Source of the DNA: Paraburkholderia sp. FT54
Lineage (GTDB): Bacteria > Pseudomonadota > Gammaproteobacteria > Burkholderiales > Burkholderiaceae
Direction: 5' to 3'
Length of the DNA: 64,000 nucleotides
Assembly: GCF_031585635.1 (NCBI RefSeq)
Contig: NZ_CP134195.1
Coordinates: 2,976,001-3,040,000, forward strand
Below, piece after piece: positions 18,931 through 27,538 of the stretch. How positions within the stretch are numbered: the first letter of the stretch is position 1; each line of letters begins with the position of its first letter. The notes under the pieces are model-generated. The model had not been told where the DNA came from. It worked only from the letters and a program-made list of their open reading frames with translations, and searched no databases. Position numbers and translations under genes: made by a program.

Positions 18931-19192
18931 GGAAGTTCAGGGCGTTGTTGTTGTCATGCGCGAACGCGTAATCACAAAAATAGGATTCGGTGCTTTCAAT
19001 GCTTAGAGATTAGAAATAAGCCCGCATTGCTCCGAATAAAAATCGCGCGAGCATAAGACAAAACCGCGCATTCGCATCTCATAAACCAATCTCAATTTAA
19101 TGCCGTTGCTTCTATTTAGTTAGTTAACCATAATTAATTTCCGTCGACTACGAATAGCATCCTGCTAATCGATCAGGTTGACTCATTACAAC
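18931..19192. other. AT-rich divergent promoter region
   Basis: About 260 bp between the glycosyltransferase pair and a small plus-strand gene. It is far richer in A/T than its surroundings, especially 18970-19140 (for example AGTTAGTTAACCATAATTAA). This fits a promoter silenced by an H-NS-like protein and suggests the glycosyltransferases are regulated accessory genes. Confidence 0.5.
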
Positions 19193-19474
19193 ATGGAGCA
19201 TCGTTTGAATACGGCAAATCACAAGGAAACGTCCGACCGCATCGCACACCTGGCTGCGGTCGTGTTGCGGCGCGCGGGTGTCGCGCAATTGGAAAAAGAA
19301 CTGGCAGGTTCGGCGCTGGCGCAACACCACACGTCAAAACAGACCAGCAAGGCCATCGGCAGACTCGCGGCGAAAGTGCTGGTCGATCATGCTTCGTGTC
19401 ACGAGGCAAAGGAATTGGCCGGTTGCGTGCTTTCGCAAGTGCGTCATCTGGAGGGAACGGCGCCCGCGCGTTGA
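19193..19474 (+). CDS. Hypothetical protein
   Basis: A 93-residue protein (MEHRLNTANHKETSDRIAHL) that I do not recognise. It is predicted helical, with a Lys/His-rich centre and two weakly repeated units (VLRRAGVAQLEKELAGSAL and VLVDHASCHEAKELAGCVL). A TTG five codons upstream is an alternative start. It is divergent from the glycosyltransferase pair and ends just before a strong terminator, which supports expression. Confidence 0.5.
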   Translation: MEHRLNTANHKETSDRIAHLAAVVLRRAGVAQLEKELAGSALAQHHTSKQTSKAIGRLAAKVLVDHASCHEAKELAGCVLSQVRHLEGTAPAR

Positions 19475-19534
19475 GCACGCGCCTGAACCGGTCCAAGCGG
19501 ACTCAACTGTATTTCGCTGCGCCCGCGTCTGAAA

Positions 19535-19564
19535 AAAAATGCGCTGCCGAAGCAGCGCATTTTT
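19535..19564. terminator. Bidirectional Rho-independent terminator
   Basis: A 13-bp stem (AAAAATGCGCTGC / GCAGCGCATTTTT) with a CGAA tetraloop. It lies between the convergent hypothetical gene and htpG and has A and T tracts on either side. Confidence 0.9.
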
Positions 19565-19612
19565 CAATCCCACGCGTCAGTGCGACGCCGCGGATTCAAG
19601 CTCGACACACGC

Positions 19613-21511
19613 TCAATTCGCGCGCGCCAGCAGCAGCGCATTGGTGCGCTTCACGAAGCTCGCCGGATCGTCCAGCGCGCCGCCTTCAGCGAGCAAGGCC
19701 TGATCGAACAGCAGATGGCACCAGTCGTCGAAGTTCGCGCTGTCCGCATGCAGACCCTTCACCAGCGCGTGCTCCGGATTCACTTCGAGAATCGGATGGA
19801 ACGACGGCGCCTGCTGACCCGCGGCCTTCAGCATGCGTTGCAGGTAGCCGCTCATTTCGCCGTCGTCGGCAACGAGGCAGGACGGCGAATCGGTCAGGCG
19901 GAACGTGAGACGCACGTCCTTGGCCTTGTCCTTCAGCGCCTCCTTCATCTTCTCGACGAGCGGCTTGAACTCTTCGCCGACCTTTTCCTGCGCCTGCTTC
20001 TCTTCGTCGTTCAACGCGCCCAGATCGAGGTCGCCGCGCGCCACGCTTTGCAGCGGCTTGCCTTCGAATTCGTTCAGGAACGACAGAATCCACTCATCCA
20101 CGCGATCGGTCAGCAACAGCACTTCCACGCCCTTCTTGCGGAACACTTCGAGGTGCGGGCTGTGGGTCGCGGCCTGCCAGGTGTCGGCGGTCACGTAGTA
20201 GATCCTGGTCTGCTCGGGCTTCATGCGCGCGACGTAGTCGGCCAGCGACACGGTCTGCTCGGTCGTGTCCGTATGCGTCGAGGCAAAGCGCACGAGCTTC
20301 GCGATCCGCTCGCGATTGGCGAAGTCTTCGCCGATGCCTTCCTTCAGCACCTGGCCGAATTCCTTCCAGAAACCGGCGTACTTTTCCTTGTCCGCCTCGT
20401 TATCCGAGTTGGCCAGTTCTTCGAGCATGGACAGCGAGCGCTTGGTCACGCCTTCGCGGATCGCCTTCACATCGCGGCTTTCCTGGAGGATTTCGCGCGA
20501 CACGTTCAGCGGCAGATCCGAAGAATCGACCACGCCCTTTACGAAGCGCAGATACGCCGGCAGCAATTGCTCGGCGTCGTCCATGATGAACACGCGCTTC
20601 ACGTACAGCTTCAGGCCGCCGCGATAATCGCGGTTGAACATGTCGAACGGCGCGTGGGTCGGCACGTACAGCAATTGCGTGTACTCGCTGCGGCCTTCGA
20701 CGCGGTTATGCGTCCACGTGAGCGGATCCTGATGATCGTGCGAGAGGTGCTGATAGAACTGCTTGTACTGTTCGTCGGTGATGTCGTTCTTCGAACGCGT
20801 CCACAGCGCGCTGGCCTGATTGACGGTCTCGTCCTCGTCCTTCGTGACCATCTCGCTCTTTTCCGCGTCCCACTCTTCCTTCTGCATGAGGATCGGCAGC
20901 GCGACGTGGTCGGAGTACTTCTGAATGATCGACTTCAGACGATGCGACGACAGCAGGTCGTCTTCATCCGCACGCAGATGCAGCGTGATGGTCGTGCCGC
21001 GCGCGGCGCGCTCGATCTGCTCGACGGCGAAATCGCCTTCGCCCGCGCTTTCCCAGCGCACGCCTTCCGAGGCCGGCAAACCGGCGCGGCGCGTTTCGAC
21101 CGTGATCTTGTCCGCGACGATGAAGCCCGAATAGAAGCCCACGCCGAACTGGCCGATCAGCGCCGCATCTTTCTGCTGGTCGCCGGACAGTTTGCCGAAG
21201 AATTCCTTGGTGCCCGAGCGCGCAATCGTGCCGAGGTTGGCGATCGCTTCGTCGCGGCTCATGCCGATGCCGTTGTCGTCGAGCGTGATGGTGCGCGCGG
21301 CCTTGTCGTACGACACGCGAATCCGCAGGTTCGGATCGTTTTCGTACAACGCGCTGTTTTCGATCGCTTCGAAGCGCAGCTTGTCGGCCGCGTCGGACGC
21401 GTTCGAAATCAGCTCGCGCAGGAAAATCTCCTTGTTGCTGTACAGCGAATGGATCATCAGGTGCAGAAGCTGTTTCACTTCTGCCTGAAAGCTCATGGTT
21501 TCTTGTGCCAT
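19613..21511 (-). CDS. htpG: Molecular chaperone HtpG (Hsp90)
   Basis: A 632-residue bacterial Hsp90 with the GHKL ATPase site: the catalytic Glu region [16 protein letters not shown], the DNGIGMS motif and [10 protein letters not shown] lid/nucleotide segment. The middle and dimerisation domains follow. MAQETMSFQ is the accepted N-terminus, with GAGAGGAA upstream. A 57-codon in-frame extension is GC-rich leader. Confidence 0.97.
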   Translation of the reverse strand: MAQETMSFQAEVKQLLHLMIHSLYSNKEIFLRELISNASDAADKLRFEAIENSALYENDPNLRIRVSYDKAARTITLDDNGIGMSRDEAIANLGTIARSGTKEFFGKLSGDQQKDAALIGQFGVGFYSGFIVADKITVETRRAGLPASEGVRWESAGEGDFAVEQIERAARGTTITLHLRADEDDLLSSHRLKSIIQKYSDHVALPILMQKEEWDAEKSEMVTKDEDETVNQASALWTRSKNDITDEQYKQFYQHLSHDHQDPLTWTHNRVEGRSEYTQLLYVPTHAPFDMFNRDYRGGLKLYVKRVFIMDDAEQLLPAYLRFVKGVVDSSDLPLNVSREILQESRDVKAIREGVTKRSLSMLEELANSDNEADKEKYAGFWKEFGQVLKEGIGEDFANRERIAKLVRFASTHTDTTEQTVSLADYVARMKPEQTRIYYVTADTWQAATHSPHLEVFRKKGVEVLLLTDRVDEWILSFLNEFEGKPLQSVARGDLDLGALNDEEKQAQEKVGEEFKPLVEKMKEALKDKAKDVRLTFRLTDSPSCLVADDGEMSGYLQRMLKAAGQQAPSFHPILEVNPEHALVKGLHADSANFDDWCHLLFDQALLAEGGALDDPASFVKRTNALLLARAN

Positions 21512-21694
21512 GGTCGGACTTCCTCTCTGTTGCGAATGGGGTTCAAGTCGGGCGCGGCGCCGTTCGTTGCGGCCTGCCTGCCGGCGTGCCGTCGGCGTAA
21601 CGCCTGCGGGCCGCCGCCGCTGGGCCGAAGCGCCGGCCGCCGGATACGCCGACCGCCGGATTGTCCGCCTAATTGGGGGCAAGCCGGCGCGGTT

Positions 21695-23155
21695 TCAAGA
21701 GGCGCGGCGCGCCACGCTGTCGAGATAACGGCATAAAAAGGTTGCCAGCTCCGGATCGCCACAGTTGGCAATATTGAAGCGCATCCAGGTAGTCGACGAC
21801 TGCTGGGGTGAAAACAGGCTGCCGGGTGTGAGCAGAAAACCGGCTTCGTGGCCGGCGGCCGCCAGCGCGTCGGCGTCGACGCCCGTGTCGGCCCACAGAA
21901 ACATGCCGGCCATCGGCGTCAGGAACAGCTTCAGGCCGGTCTTCTCCAGCATCCGCACGGACTTCTCGCGCACGCCGTCGAGCCGCACGCGCAACCGTTC
22001 GACATGCCGCCGGTAGTGGCCTTCGGTCAGAATCTTGTACAGCACACGCTCGTTCAGTTCCGGGCTCGTCATGCCGACCAGCATCTTCTGGTCGCTCACC
22101 GCTGTGGCCACATCAGGCGCGCAGGCAATGAAACCGACCCGCAGATTCGGCGCGAGCGTCTTCGAAAAACTGCCGAGGTAAATCACGCGCTTCAACTGGT
22201 CGAGGCTCGCCAGCCGCGTGCCCGGATAGCTCGGCGGGCACAGATCGCCGTAAATATCGTCCTCGACGACGATGAAATCGTACGCTTCGGCGAGGCGCAG
22301 AATGCGGAACGCCTGGGCCGCCGTGAGCGACGTGCCAGTCGGGTTCTGCAGCACCGAATTGATCACCAGCATTTTCGGCCGCCACGTCTGCACGAGCGAC
22401 TCGAGCGCGTCGAGATCCGGGCCGTCCGGCGTGTACGGCATGCCCACCAGCCGCGCGCCCTGCGAGGCGAAACGCCCAAACATCTGAAACCATGCCGGAT
22501 CGCCGACGATCACCGCATCGCCCGGCTTCACGTAGATGCGCGAGATCAGGTCGATGGCCTGCGTGATACCGGACACCATCACGATCTGATCCGGCGACGC
22601 ACCGATCTCCAGTTCCTCGAGCCGCGTCTGCAACTGCTGGCGCAGCGGCAAAAAACCCAGCGGCGTGCCGATGCCGAGCATCTGCGCGCCGCTTTGCCGG
22701 CCGAGCGTGCGCAGAGCGTTGGTGATCAGGTCGCCGTCGAGCCAGCGTGCCGGCAGATAACCAAGCCCAGGACTGCGCTCGGGACGTGCGCCGGTATGCA
22801 GCATGTTGCGCAGGAGCCAGACGACGTCGATCGTGGCCGGCGCCGGCGCTGCCGCGATGAGTGGATGAATCTCGGCGGTGGCGCTGGCCGCGCCGCCCAG
22901 CCGCTCGCGCACATAGAACCCCGAGCCGCGCCGCGACTCCAGAAAACCTTGCGCCACGAGCCGTTCATACGCCTCGACCACCGTGAAGCGTGACACGCCC
23001 TTGTCGAGCGCGAGCTTGCGGATCGACGGCATGCGCATGCCGGGGCGGAACACGCGTTCCTCGATACGGCGGCGCGCCCACTGGACGAGCTGCTCGACCA
23101 GCGTCAGCGAGGCCGTATCGTGCGGGGCGGGAATCTGGGCGAGCGGGACTGACAT
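21695..23155 (-). CDS. MocR-type transcriptional regulator (GntR HTH fused to aminotransferase domain)
   Basis: A 486-residue MocR/PdxR-type regulator. The N-terminal winged helix is GMRMPSIRKLALDKGVSRFT followed by VVEAYERLVAQGFLESRRGSG. The C-terminal fold-type-I aminotransferase domain has the PLP lysine in YLGSFSKTLAPNLRVGF and the NPTGTS segment. Such proteins sense a PLP adduct and control amino-acid, GABA, taurine or PLP genes. It is divergent from the VOC-aminotransferase-RidA-PhzF cluster, a natural target set. Confidence 0.9.
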   Translation of the reverse strand: MSVPLAQIPAPHDTASLTLVEQLVQWARRRIEERVFRPGMRMPSIRKLALDKGVSRFTVVEAYERLVAQGFLESRRGSGFYVRERLGGAASATAEIHPLIAAAPAPATIDVVWLLRNMLHTGARPERSPGLGYLPARWLDGDLITNALRTLGRQSGAQMLGIGTPLGFLPLRQQLQTRLEELEIGASPDQIVMVSGITQAIDLISRIYVKPGDAVIVGDPAWFQMFGRFASQGARLVGMPYTPDGPDLDALESLVQTWRPKMLVINSVLQNPTGTSLTAAQAFRILRLAEAYDFIVVEDDIYGDLCPPSYPGTRLASLDQLKRVIYLGSFSKTLAPNLRVGFIACAPDVATAVSDQKMLVGMTSPELNERVLYKILTEGHYRRHVERLRVRLDGVREKSVRMLEKTGLKLFLTPMAGMFLWADTGVDADALAAAGHEAGFLLTPGSLFSPQQSSTTWMRFNIANCGDPELATFLCRYLDSVARRAS

Positions 23156-23165
23156 GGCGGCTCCA

Positions 23166-23206
23166 ACTGTACCGAACAGTATCGAATCGATTGTACCGTT
23201 ACTGTG
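23166..23206. promoter_or_regulatory. Candidate MocR operator
   Basis: ACTGTACCGAACAGT at 23166-23180 (an ACTGT-N5-ACAGT palindrome) is followed by TTGTACCGTTACTGT at 23191-23205, so TGTACCG occurs twice 23 bp apart, just upstream of the regulator start. Tandem half-sites are typical for MocR regulators. Binding is inferred. Confidence 0.5.
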
Positions 23207-23417
23207 CCGGTCGGCATCGCTACATTTGAGATAAGTAAAGGATGGAATGCGACGCGGCAAGCCTTACGACGCCCACACGCTCTCCGGCAAAACCCTGCCG
23301 AACACCCATCCGCATGGCCCGCCGATCCGGCAAACGGTTATGCTTACGGCCCCGGCAGCGTTGCCGCGACACCCGGCACGCTCCGGTTTACCGCAGAAAC
23401 CGTTTCCCCGATCCGTC

Positions 23418-24119
23418 ATGACTGCTCATCCGCTCCGCCTCGATCACCTCGTGATTTCCGTCCGCACCCTCGACGAGGGCACGCAGTACGTCGCCGACAG
23501 GCTCGGCGTCGCACCGGCCGGCGGCGGTGCGCATCCGCTGATGCGCACGCACAACCGCCTGCTGAACCTGTGGGGCGGCGTGTATCTGGAAGTGATCGCG
23601 ATCGATCCGCAGAGCGCGTCGCTGGACACTGCGCCGGCCGACGGCAGCGCGCCGCGCCCTCGCCTGTTCGCGCTCGACGACCCGGCCACGCACGCGCGGC
23701 TCGAAAACGGACCGTATCTGTCGCACTGGGTCGCGCGGGTCGAGCGGCCGAAACACCTGCCGACGTGGCAGGCACAGTATCCGCAGCGCATTCCCCCCGT
23801 CGTGCCGATGACGCGTGGCGATTTCACGTGGGGCCTCACCGTGCCCGACGACGGCGCGTTCCCCGCGTGGCAAGGTATCGGCGACGGCGTGCTGCCCTCG
23901 CTGATCCAGTGGGACACGACCAGGCATCCGTCGACGTCTTTGCCGGAAAGCGAGATTTCACTGAAAGCCTTGAAAGGCTTCCACCCGCAAGCCGACACGG
24001 TGGCGGAGCAACTGCGCTGGCTCGGCGCGACCCATCTGATCGCGTTGCAGCCCACGGACGGCGCGCCGGCGCTCATCGCCGAGTTTGAAACAGCAGACGG
24101 TCCACGGACCCTTGAATAA
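23418..24119 (+). CDS. VOC family glyoxalase-like protein
   Basis: A 233-residue protein with the Glyoxalase_3 layout: LRLDHLVISVRTLDEGTQYVADRLGV at the N-terminus (shown in part: LDHLVISVRTLDEG), NRLLNLWGGVYLEVIAIDP, and a degenerate second half. The reaction is unknown. An upstream in-frame extension of 57 codons lies in the regulator leader and was rejected. It starts the plus-strand cluster opposite the MocR gene. Confidence 0.8.
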   Translation: MTAHPLRLDHLVISVRTLDEGTQYVADRLGVAPAGGGAHPLMRTHNRLLNLWGGVYLEVIAIDPQSASLDTAPADGSAPRPRLFALDDPATHARLENGPYLSHWVARVERPKHLPTWQAQYPQRIPPVVPMTRGDFTWGLTVPDDGAFPAWQGIGDGVLPSLIQWDTTRHPSTSLPESEISLKALKGFHPQADTVAEQLRWLGATHLIALQPTDGAPALIAEFETADGPRTLE

Positions 24120-24190
24120 GCAGCGCGCGCGGGTCGCCGACTCGCGCGATAATTGAAGTTTGACCGGTTCCAGTACCAGCAGAGGAGACC

Positions 24191-25387
24191 ATGGACCAAA
24201 GCGACTTGAAAGCCCCCACGTGGCAATTGTCCGAACGCGCACGCAAGCTCACGAGCTCGGCGATTCGCGAAATTCTGAAGGTCACGGAGCGGCCCGAAGT
24301 CATCTCGTTCGCGGGCGGCCTGCCCTCGCCGGCTACCTTCCCGGCCGAACGCATGCGCGCGGCAGCGGACCGCATTCTGCGCGACGAACCCGCCGCGGCG
24401 CTGCAATACAGCGCGACCGAAGGCTTTCTGCCGCTGCGTGAATGGATCGCCAAACGCTACTCGGTGAACGGCGCGCAGATTCGTCCGACTCAGGTGCTGA
24501 TCACCACCGGCTCGCAGCAGGCGCTCGACCTTCTCGGCAAAGTGCTGGTGTGTCCGGACAGCCCGGTGCTGGTCGAAACACCGACCTATCTCGGCGCGCT
24601 GCAATCGTTCTCGATGTACGAGCCGCGTTACGTGCAAGTGCCGACCGATGAACAAGGCCTCGTCCCCGAAGGCCTCACGCCCGATCTGATGGCCGGCGCA
24701 CGCCTCCTGTATGCACAACCCAATTTCCAGAATCCGACGGGCCGCCGCCTGCCGGTCGAACGCCGCCGCGCGCTCGCCGAGTTCGCGAAGACCGCGCCGT
24801 TCCCGGTGATCGAAGACGATCCGTATGGCGCGCTCGACTACGCGGGCGAACCGCTGCCCACCATGCTGTCGATGGCGCCGGACCACATCGTCCATCTCGG
24901 TTCGTTCTCGAAGGTGCTGGCGCCGGGCCTGCGGGTCGGCTACATCATCGCGCCCGAAGAGCTGATCTTCAAACTCGTGCAAGCCAAGCAAGCCACCGAT
25001 CTGCACACGCCGAGCTTCACGCAGCGCATCGTGTACGAAGTGATCAAGGACGGCTTCCTCGACACGCATGTGCCGACCATCCGTGAACTGTATCGCGATC
25101 AATGCGCGGCCATGCTGGCTTCGCTCGAACGCTACATGCCGGCAGGCGTAAGCTGGAACCGTCCGGAAGGCGGCATGTTCGTGTGGGTGAATCTGCCCGC
25201 GCAGATCGACAGCATGAAGCTGCTGGAAGAAGCTGTCGCGCAGAACGTCGCGTTCGTGCCGGGCGGTCCGTTCTTCGCGAACGAAGCGCAACACAACACG
25301 CTGCGCCTGTCGTTCGTGACGGTGCCGCCGGCCAAGATCGACGAAGGCGTGTCACGGCTCGGCGCGCTGATCCGCGCGAAGATCTGA
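24191..25387 (+). CDS. PLP-dependent aminotransferase (2-aminoadipate/LysN-like)
   Basis: A 398-residue fold-type-I transaminase with VISFAGGLPSPATFP, NFQNPTGRRLP, the acidic PLP contact IEDDPYGALDY and the PLP lysine in HLGSFSKVLAPGLRVGY. It is close to the LysN/ARO8-type multi-substrate aminotransferases that use 2-aminoadipate, leucine or aromatic amino acids. AGGAG precedes the ATG. It is followed by ridA, whose product would clear the enamine by-products of PLP enzymes. Confidence 0.88.
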   Translation: MDQSDLKAPTWQLSERARKLTSSAIREILKVTERPEVISFAGGLPSPATFPAERMRAAADRILRDEPAAALQYSATEGFLPLREWIAKRYSVNGAQIRPTQVLITTGSQQALDLLGKVLVCPDSPVLVETPTYLGALQSFSMYEPRYVQVPTDEQGLVPEGLTPDLMAGARLLYAQPNFQNPTGRRLPVERRRALAEFAKTAPFPVIEDDPYGALDYAGEPLPTMLSMAPDHIVHLGSFSKVLAPGLRVGYIIAPEELIFKLVQAKQATDLHTPSFTQRIVYEVIKDGFLDTHVPTIRELYRDQCAAMLASLERYMPAGVSWNRPEGGMFVWVNLPAQIDSMKLLEEAVAQNVAFVPGGPFFANEAQHNTLRLSFVTVPPAKIDEGVSRLGALIRAKI

Positions 25388-25486
25388 ACGCTGCCGCGCG
25401 CTGTTCGTGTGTTTCATGCGCGCGGCGTGCATGATTTCGCCCGACCCGCGCATCCACCGAAATCCTCTACTGACGAAGGACACACC

Positions 25487-25951
25487 ATGGCTCAAGCAAA
25501 TGTGTACGACAAGCTCAAGGAACTGGGCATCGAACTGCCGACCGCCGGCGCGCCGGCAGCCGCGTATGTGATGAGCGCGCAAAGCGGCAACACGGTGTAC
25601 CTGTCCGGGCACATCGCCAAGAAGGACGGCAAGGTCTGGGCCGGCAAGCTCGGCGCTACCCTCACCACCGAGGAAGGCAAAGCCGCGGCACGCTCGATCG
25701 CCATCGACCTGCTCGCCACGCTGCACGCGCATGTCGGCGATCTGAACCGCGTCACGCGCATCGTCAAGCTGATGAGTCTCGTCAACTCCACGCTCGAGTT
25801 CACCGAACAGCATCTGGTCACCAACGGCGCGTCCGAACTGATCGCCGACGTGTTCGGCGAGCGCGGCAAGCATGCGCGCTCGGCATTCGGCGTTGCGCAG
25901 ATTCCGCTCGGCGCGTGCGTCGAGATCGAGATGATCGCCGAAGTCGAGTAA
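25487..25951 (+). CDS. RidA family enamine/imine deaminase
   Basis: A 154-residue member of the longer YjgH-like RidA group, with NTVYLSGHIAKKDGKVWAGK (in part: VYLSGHIAKKDG), the middle LNRVTRIVKLMSLVNST and the substrate-binding arginine in HARSAFGVAQIPLGA. RidA proteins hydrolyse reactive 2-aminoacrylate-type enamines. The neighbouring aminotransferase makes functional coupling likely. Confidence 0.9.
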   Translation: MAQANVYDKLKELGIELPTAGAPAAAYVMSAQSGNTVYLSGHIAKKDGKVWAGKLGATLTTEEGKAAARSIAIDLLATLHAHVGDLNRVTRIVKLMSLVNSTLEFTEQHLVTNGASELIADVFGERGKHARSAFGVAQIPLGACVEIEMIAEVE

Positions 25952-26150
25952 CGCAGTCGAAGTTGCGCGCCGCATTCTCGAATGCGGCCCGCAACGGTTG
26001 CCGGTTCGTCCGGCGCAGTGCAAGGAACGCGTCGCGAGGTGTCAGCCACCCGCGGCGCGTTTTGCATTTGTGGCGAGGTAGCTCGTTCCGCCGTCTACGG
26101 ATAGAATCCGCCAACCCTATCAATCCGTTTGATTCGCTGGACCGCGCCCG

Positions 26151-27041
26151 ATGCCCGCCCACACTGTCCGTTTCAAACAAGTCGACGTGTTCACGTCGGT
26201 GCCGTTCAAAGGCAATCCGCTTGCCGTCGTGTTCGATGCCGATGCACTCGATGCGAATCAGATGCAGGCCATCGCCCACTGGACCAATCTGTCCGAAACG
26301 ACTTTCCTGTTGAAGCCGACCGACCCCGCTGCCGACTATCGTGTGCGCATCTTCACTACGCATGGCGAATTGCCGTTCGCGGGTCATCCAACGCTCGGCA
26401 CCGCGCATGCGCTGCGCGAAAACGGCTATCAGCCGAAGCAGGCCGGCAAGCTGATGCAGCAATGCGGCGTGGGACTCGTCGAACTCGAGGTGCTGCCCGG
26501 TTCGGACGGCGCATGGGCCTTCGCGGCGCCGCCCGCGCGAGTCACGCCGCTTGCCGAAGATCGCTACGCGGCACTGTCTACGGCTTTACGTAGCGACGCG
26601 ATCGACTTCAGCGCGACGCCCTGCGCGGTCGACAATGGTGCGCCATGGCTCGTGGTGCGCGTCAATTCGGCGCGTGAATGCCTCGCGCTCGAACCCGATG
26701 CCGCCGCACTCGCCGACATGGTGCGTTCGGTCAATACGCATGGCCTCGCCGTCTACGGCCCGCACGAGGCCGGTGGCCCGGCTACTTTCGAGGTGCGCTG
26801 CCTGATGGCCGGTGGCAGTTTCGGCGTCGGTGAAGACCCGGTGACAGGCAGCGCCAATGCAGCGCTCGCGGGCCTGCTGAGTGCCCAGCAGTTGCGCCCG
26901 GGCTCGCACTATTCAGCCCGTCAAGGCACCGCGCTGGGCCGTGCCGGCCAAGTTTCCGTGCACTACGACGACGCGCGTCACAAGACGTGGATTGGCGGCC
27001 CGTCGGTGACGATTGTCGACGGCACATTCCGCTTGCCCTGA
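26151..27041 (+). CDS. PhzF family isomerase
   Basis: A 296-residue PhzF-type isomerase with FKQVDVFTSVPFKGNPLAVV at the N-terminus, the catalytic glutamate in WTNLSETTFLL, GHPTLGTAHAL and the signature VGEDPVTGSANAALAGLL. In phenazine synthesis PhzF isomerises DHHA, but most family members act on unknown substrates. No phenazine genes are nearby. Confidence 0.92.
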   Translation: MPAHTVRFKQVDVFTSVPFKGNPLAVVFDADALDANQMQAIAHWTNLSETTFLLKPTDPAADYRVRIFTTHGELPFAGHPTLGTAHALRENGYQPKQAGKLMQQCGVGLVELEVLPGSDGAWAFAAPPARVTPLAEDRYAALSTALRSDAIDFSATPCAVDNGAPWLVVRVNSARECLALEPDAAALADMVRSVNTHGLAVYGPHEAGGPATFEVRCLMAGGSFGVGEDPVTGSANAALAGLLSAQQLRPGSHYSARQGTALGRAGQVSVHYDDARHKTWIGGPSVTIVDGTFRLP

Positions 27042-27538
27042 CCGGCACGCACCTTGCCTCACTCATGCGTCGCCCGTGCACGTCGACCCAAGCGGCATAG
27101 GGTTCGCCCTGCCCCGCCGCGCCTGACCACAAAACGCCGCATCGTTTGCACTATTAAATGCGCCTTGCATTGGAAGAGGTCCGCTAAAGGCCTGGCACAC
27201 CTGAATGCTGACGCGCCTGAGCGCCGATTCCCGATGACATACTCGAATACGATCGCGAAACAGCGGCCTCAAGGCCGGCCGCACAGGGTGCCAGGCGTAG
27301 CGCACCGGGCAGCTTGCCGCGCCCTCGTATACCCGATGCCCGGCCCCTTCCTTAATCCAGTGGCATTAAGTAATATCAAGACGTACCCGATAACCTGCGG
27401 ATGGTCAGGCACGGCGCCACGCTTATCTCTTCTGCGCAGCAGTTCCGGCACCTTGGTCACCATGCAGCCACTCATGAAATCAGCGCAGTCGACGCTCGTT
27501 CGTTTGCAACCGGCCGGCACCCAGGCACGGGCCGCCCG
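27042..27538. other. Intergenic region before the GGDEF-EAL gene
   Basis: About 500 bp with no supported gene. TTTGCA near 27147 and an AT-rich TATTAAAT near 27151 hint at a promoter. GCGGCC..GGCCGGCCGC near 27264-27283 is a small GC palindrome. Confidence 0.4.

Noticed and set aside
21512..21694. CTTGAACCCCATT upstream of htpG as a heat-shock (sigma-32) promoter
   Set aside because: The -35-like and -10-like parts are directly adjacent, without the 13-17 bp spacer needed.
19580..21736. 718-codon plus-strand open frame opposite htpG
   Set aside because: Antisense shadow of htpG with His/Arg/Leu-biased composition.
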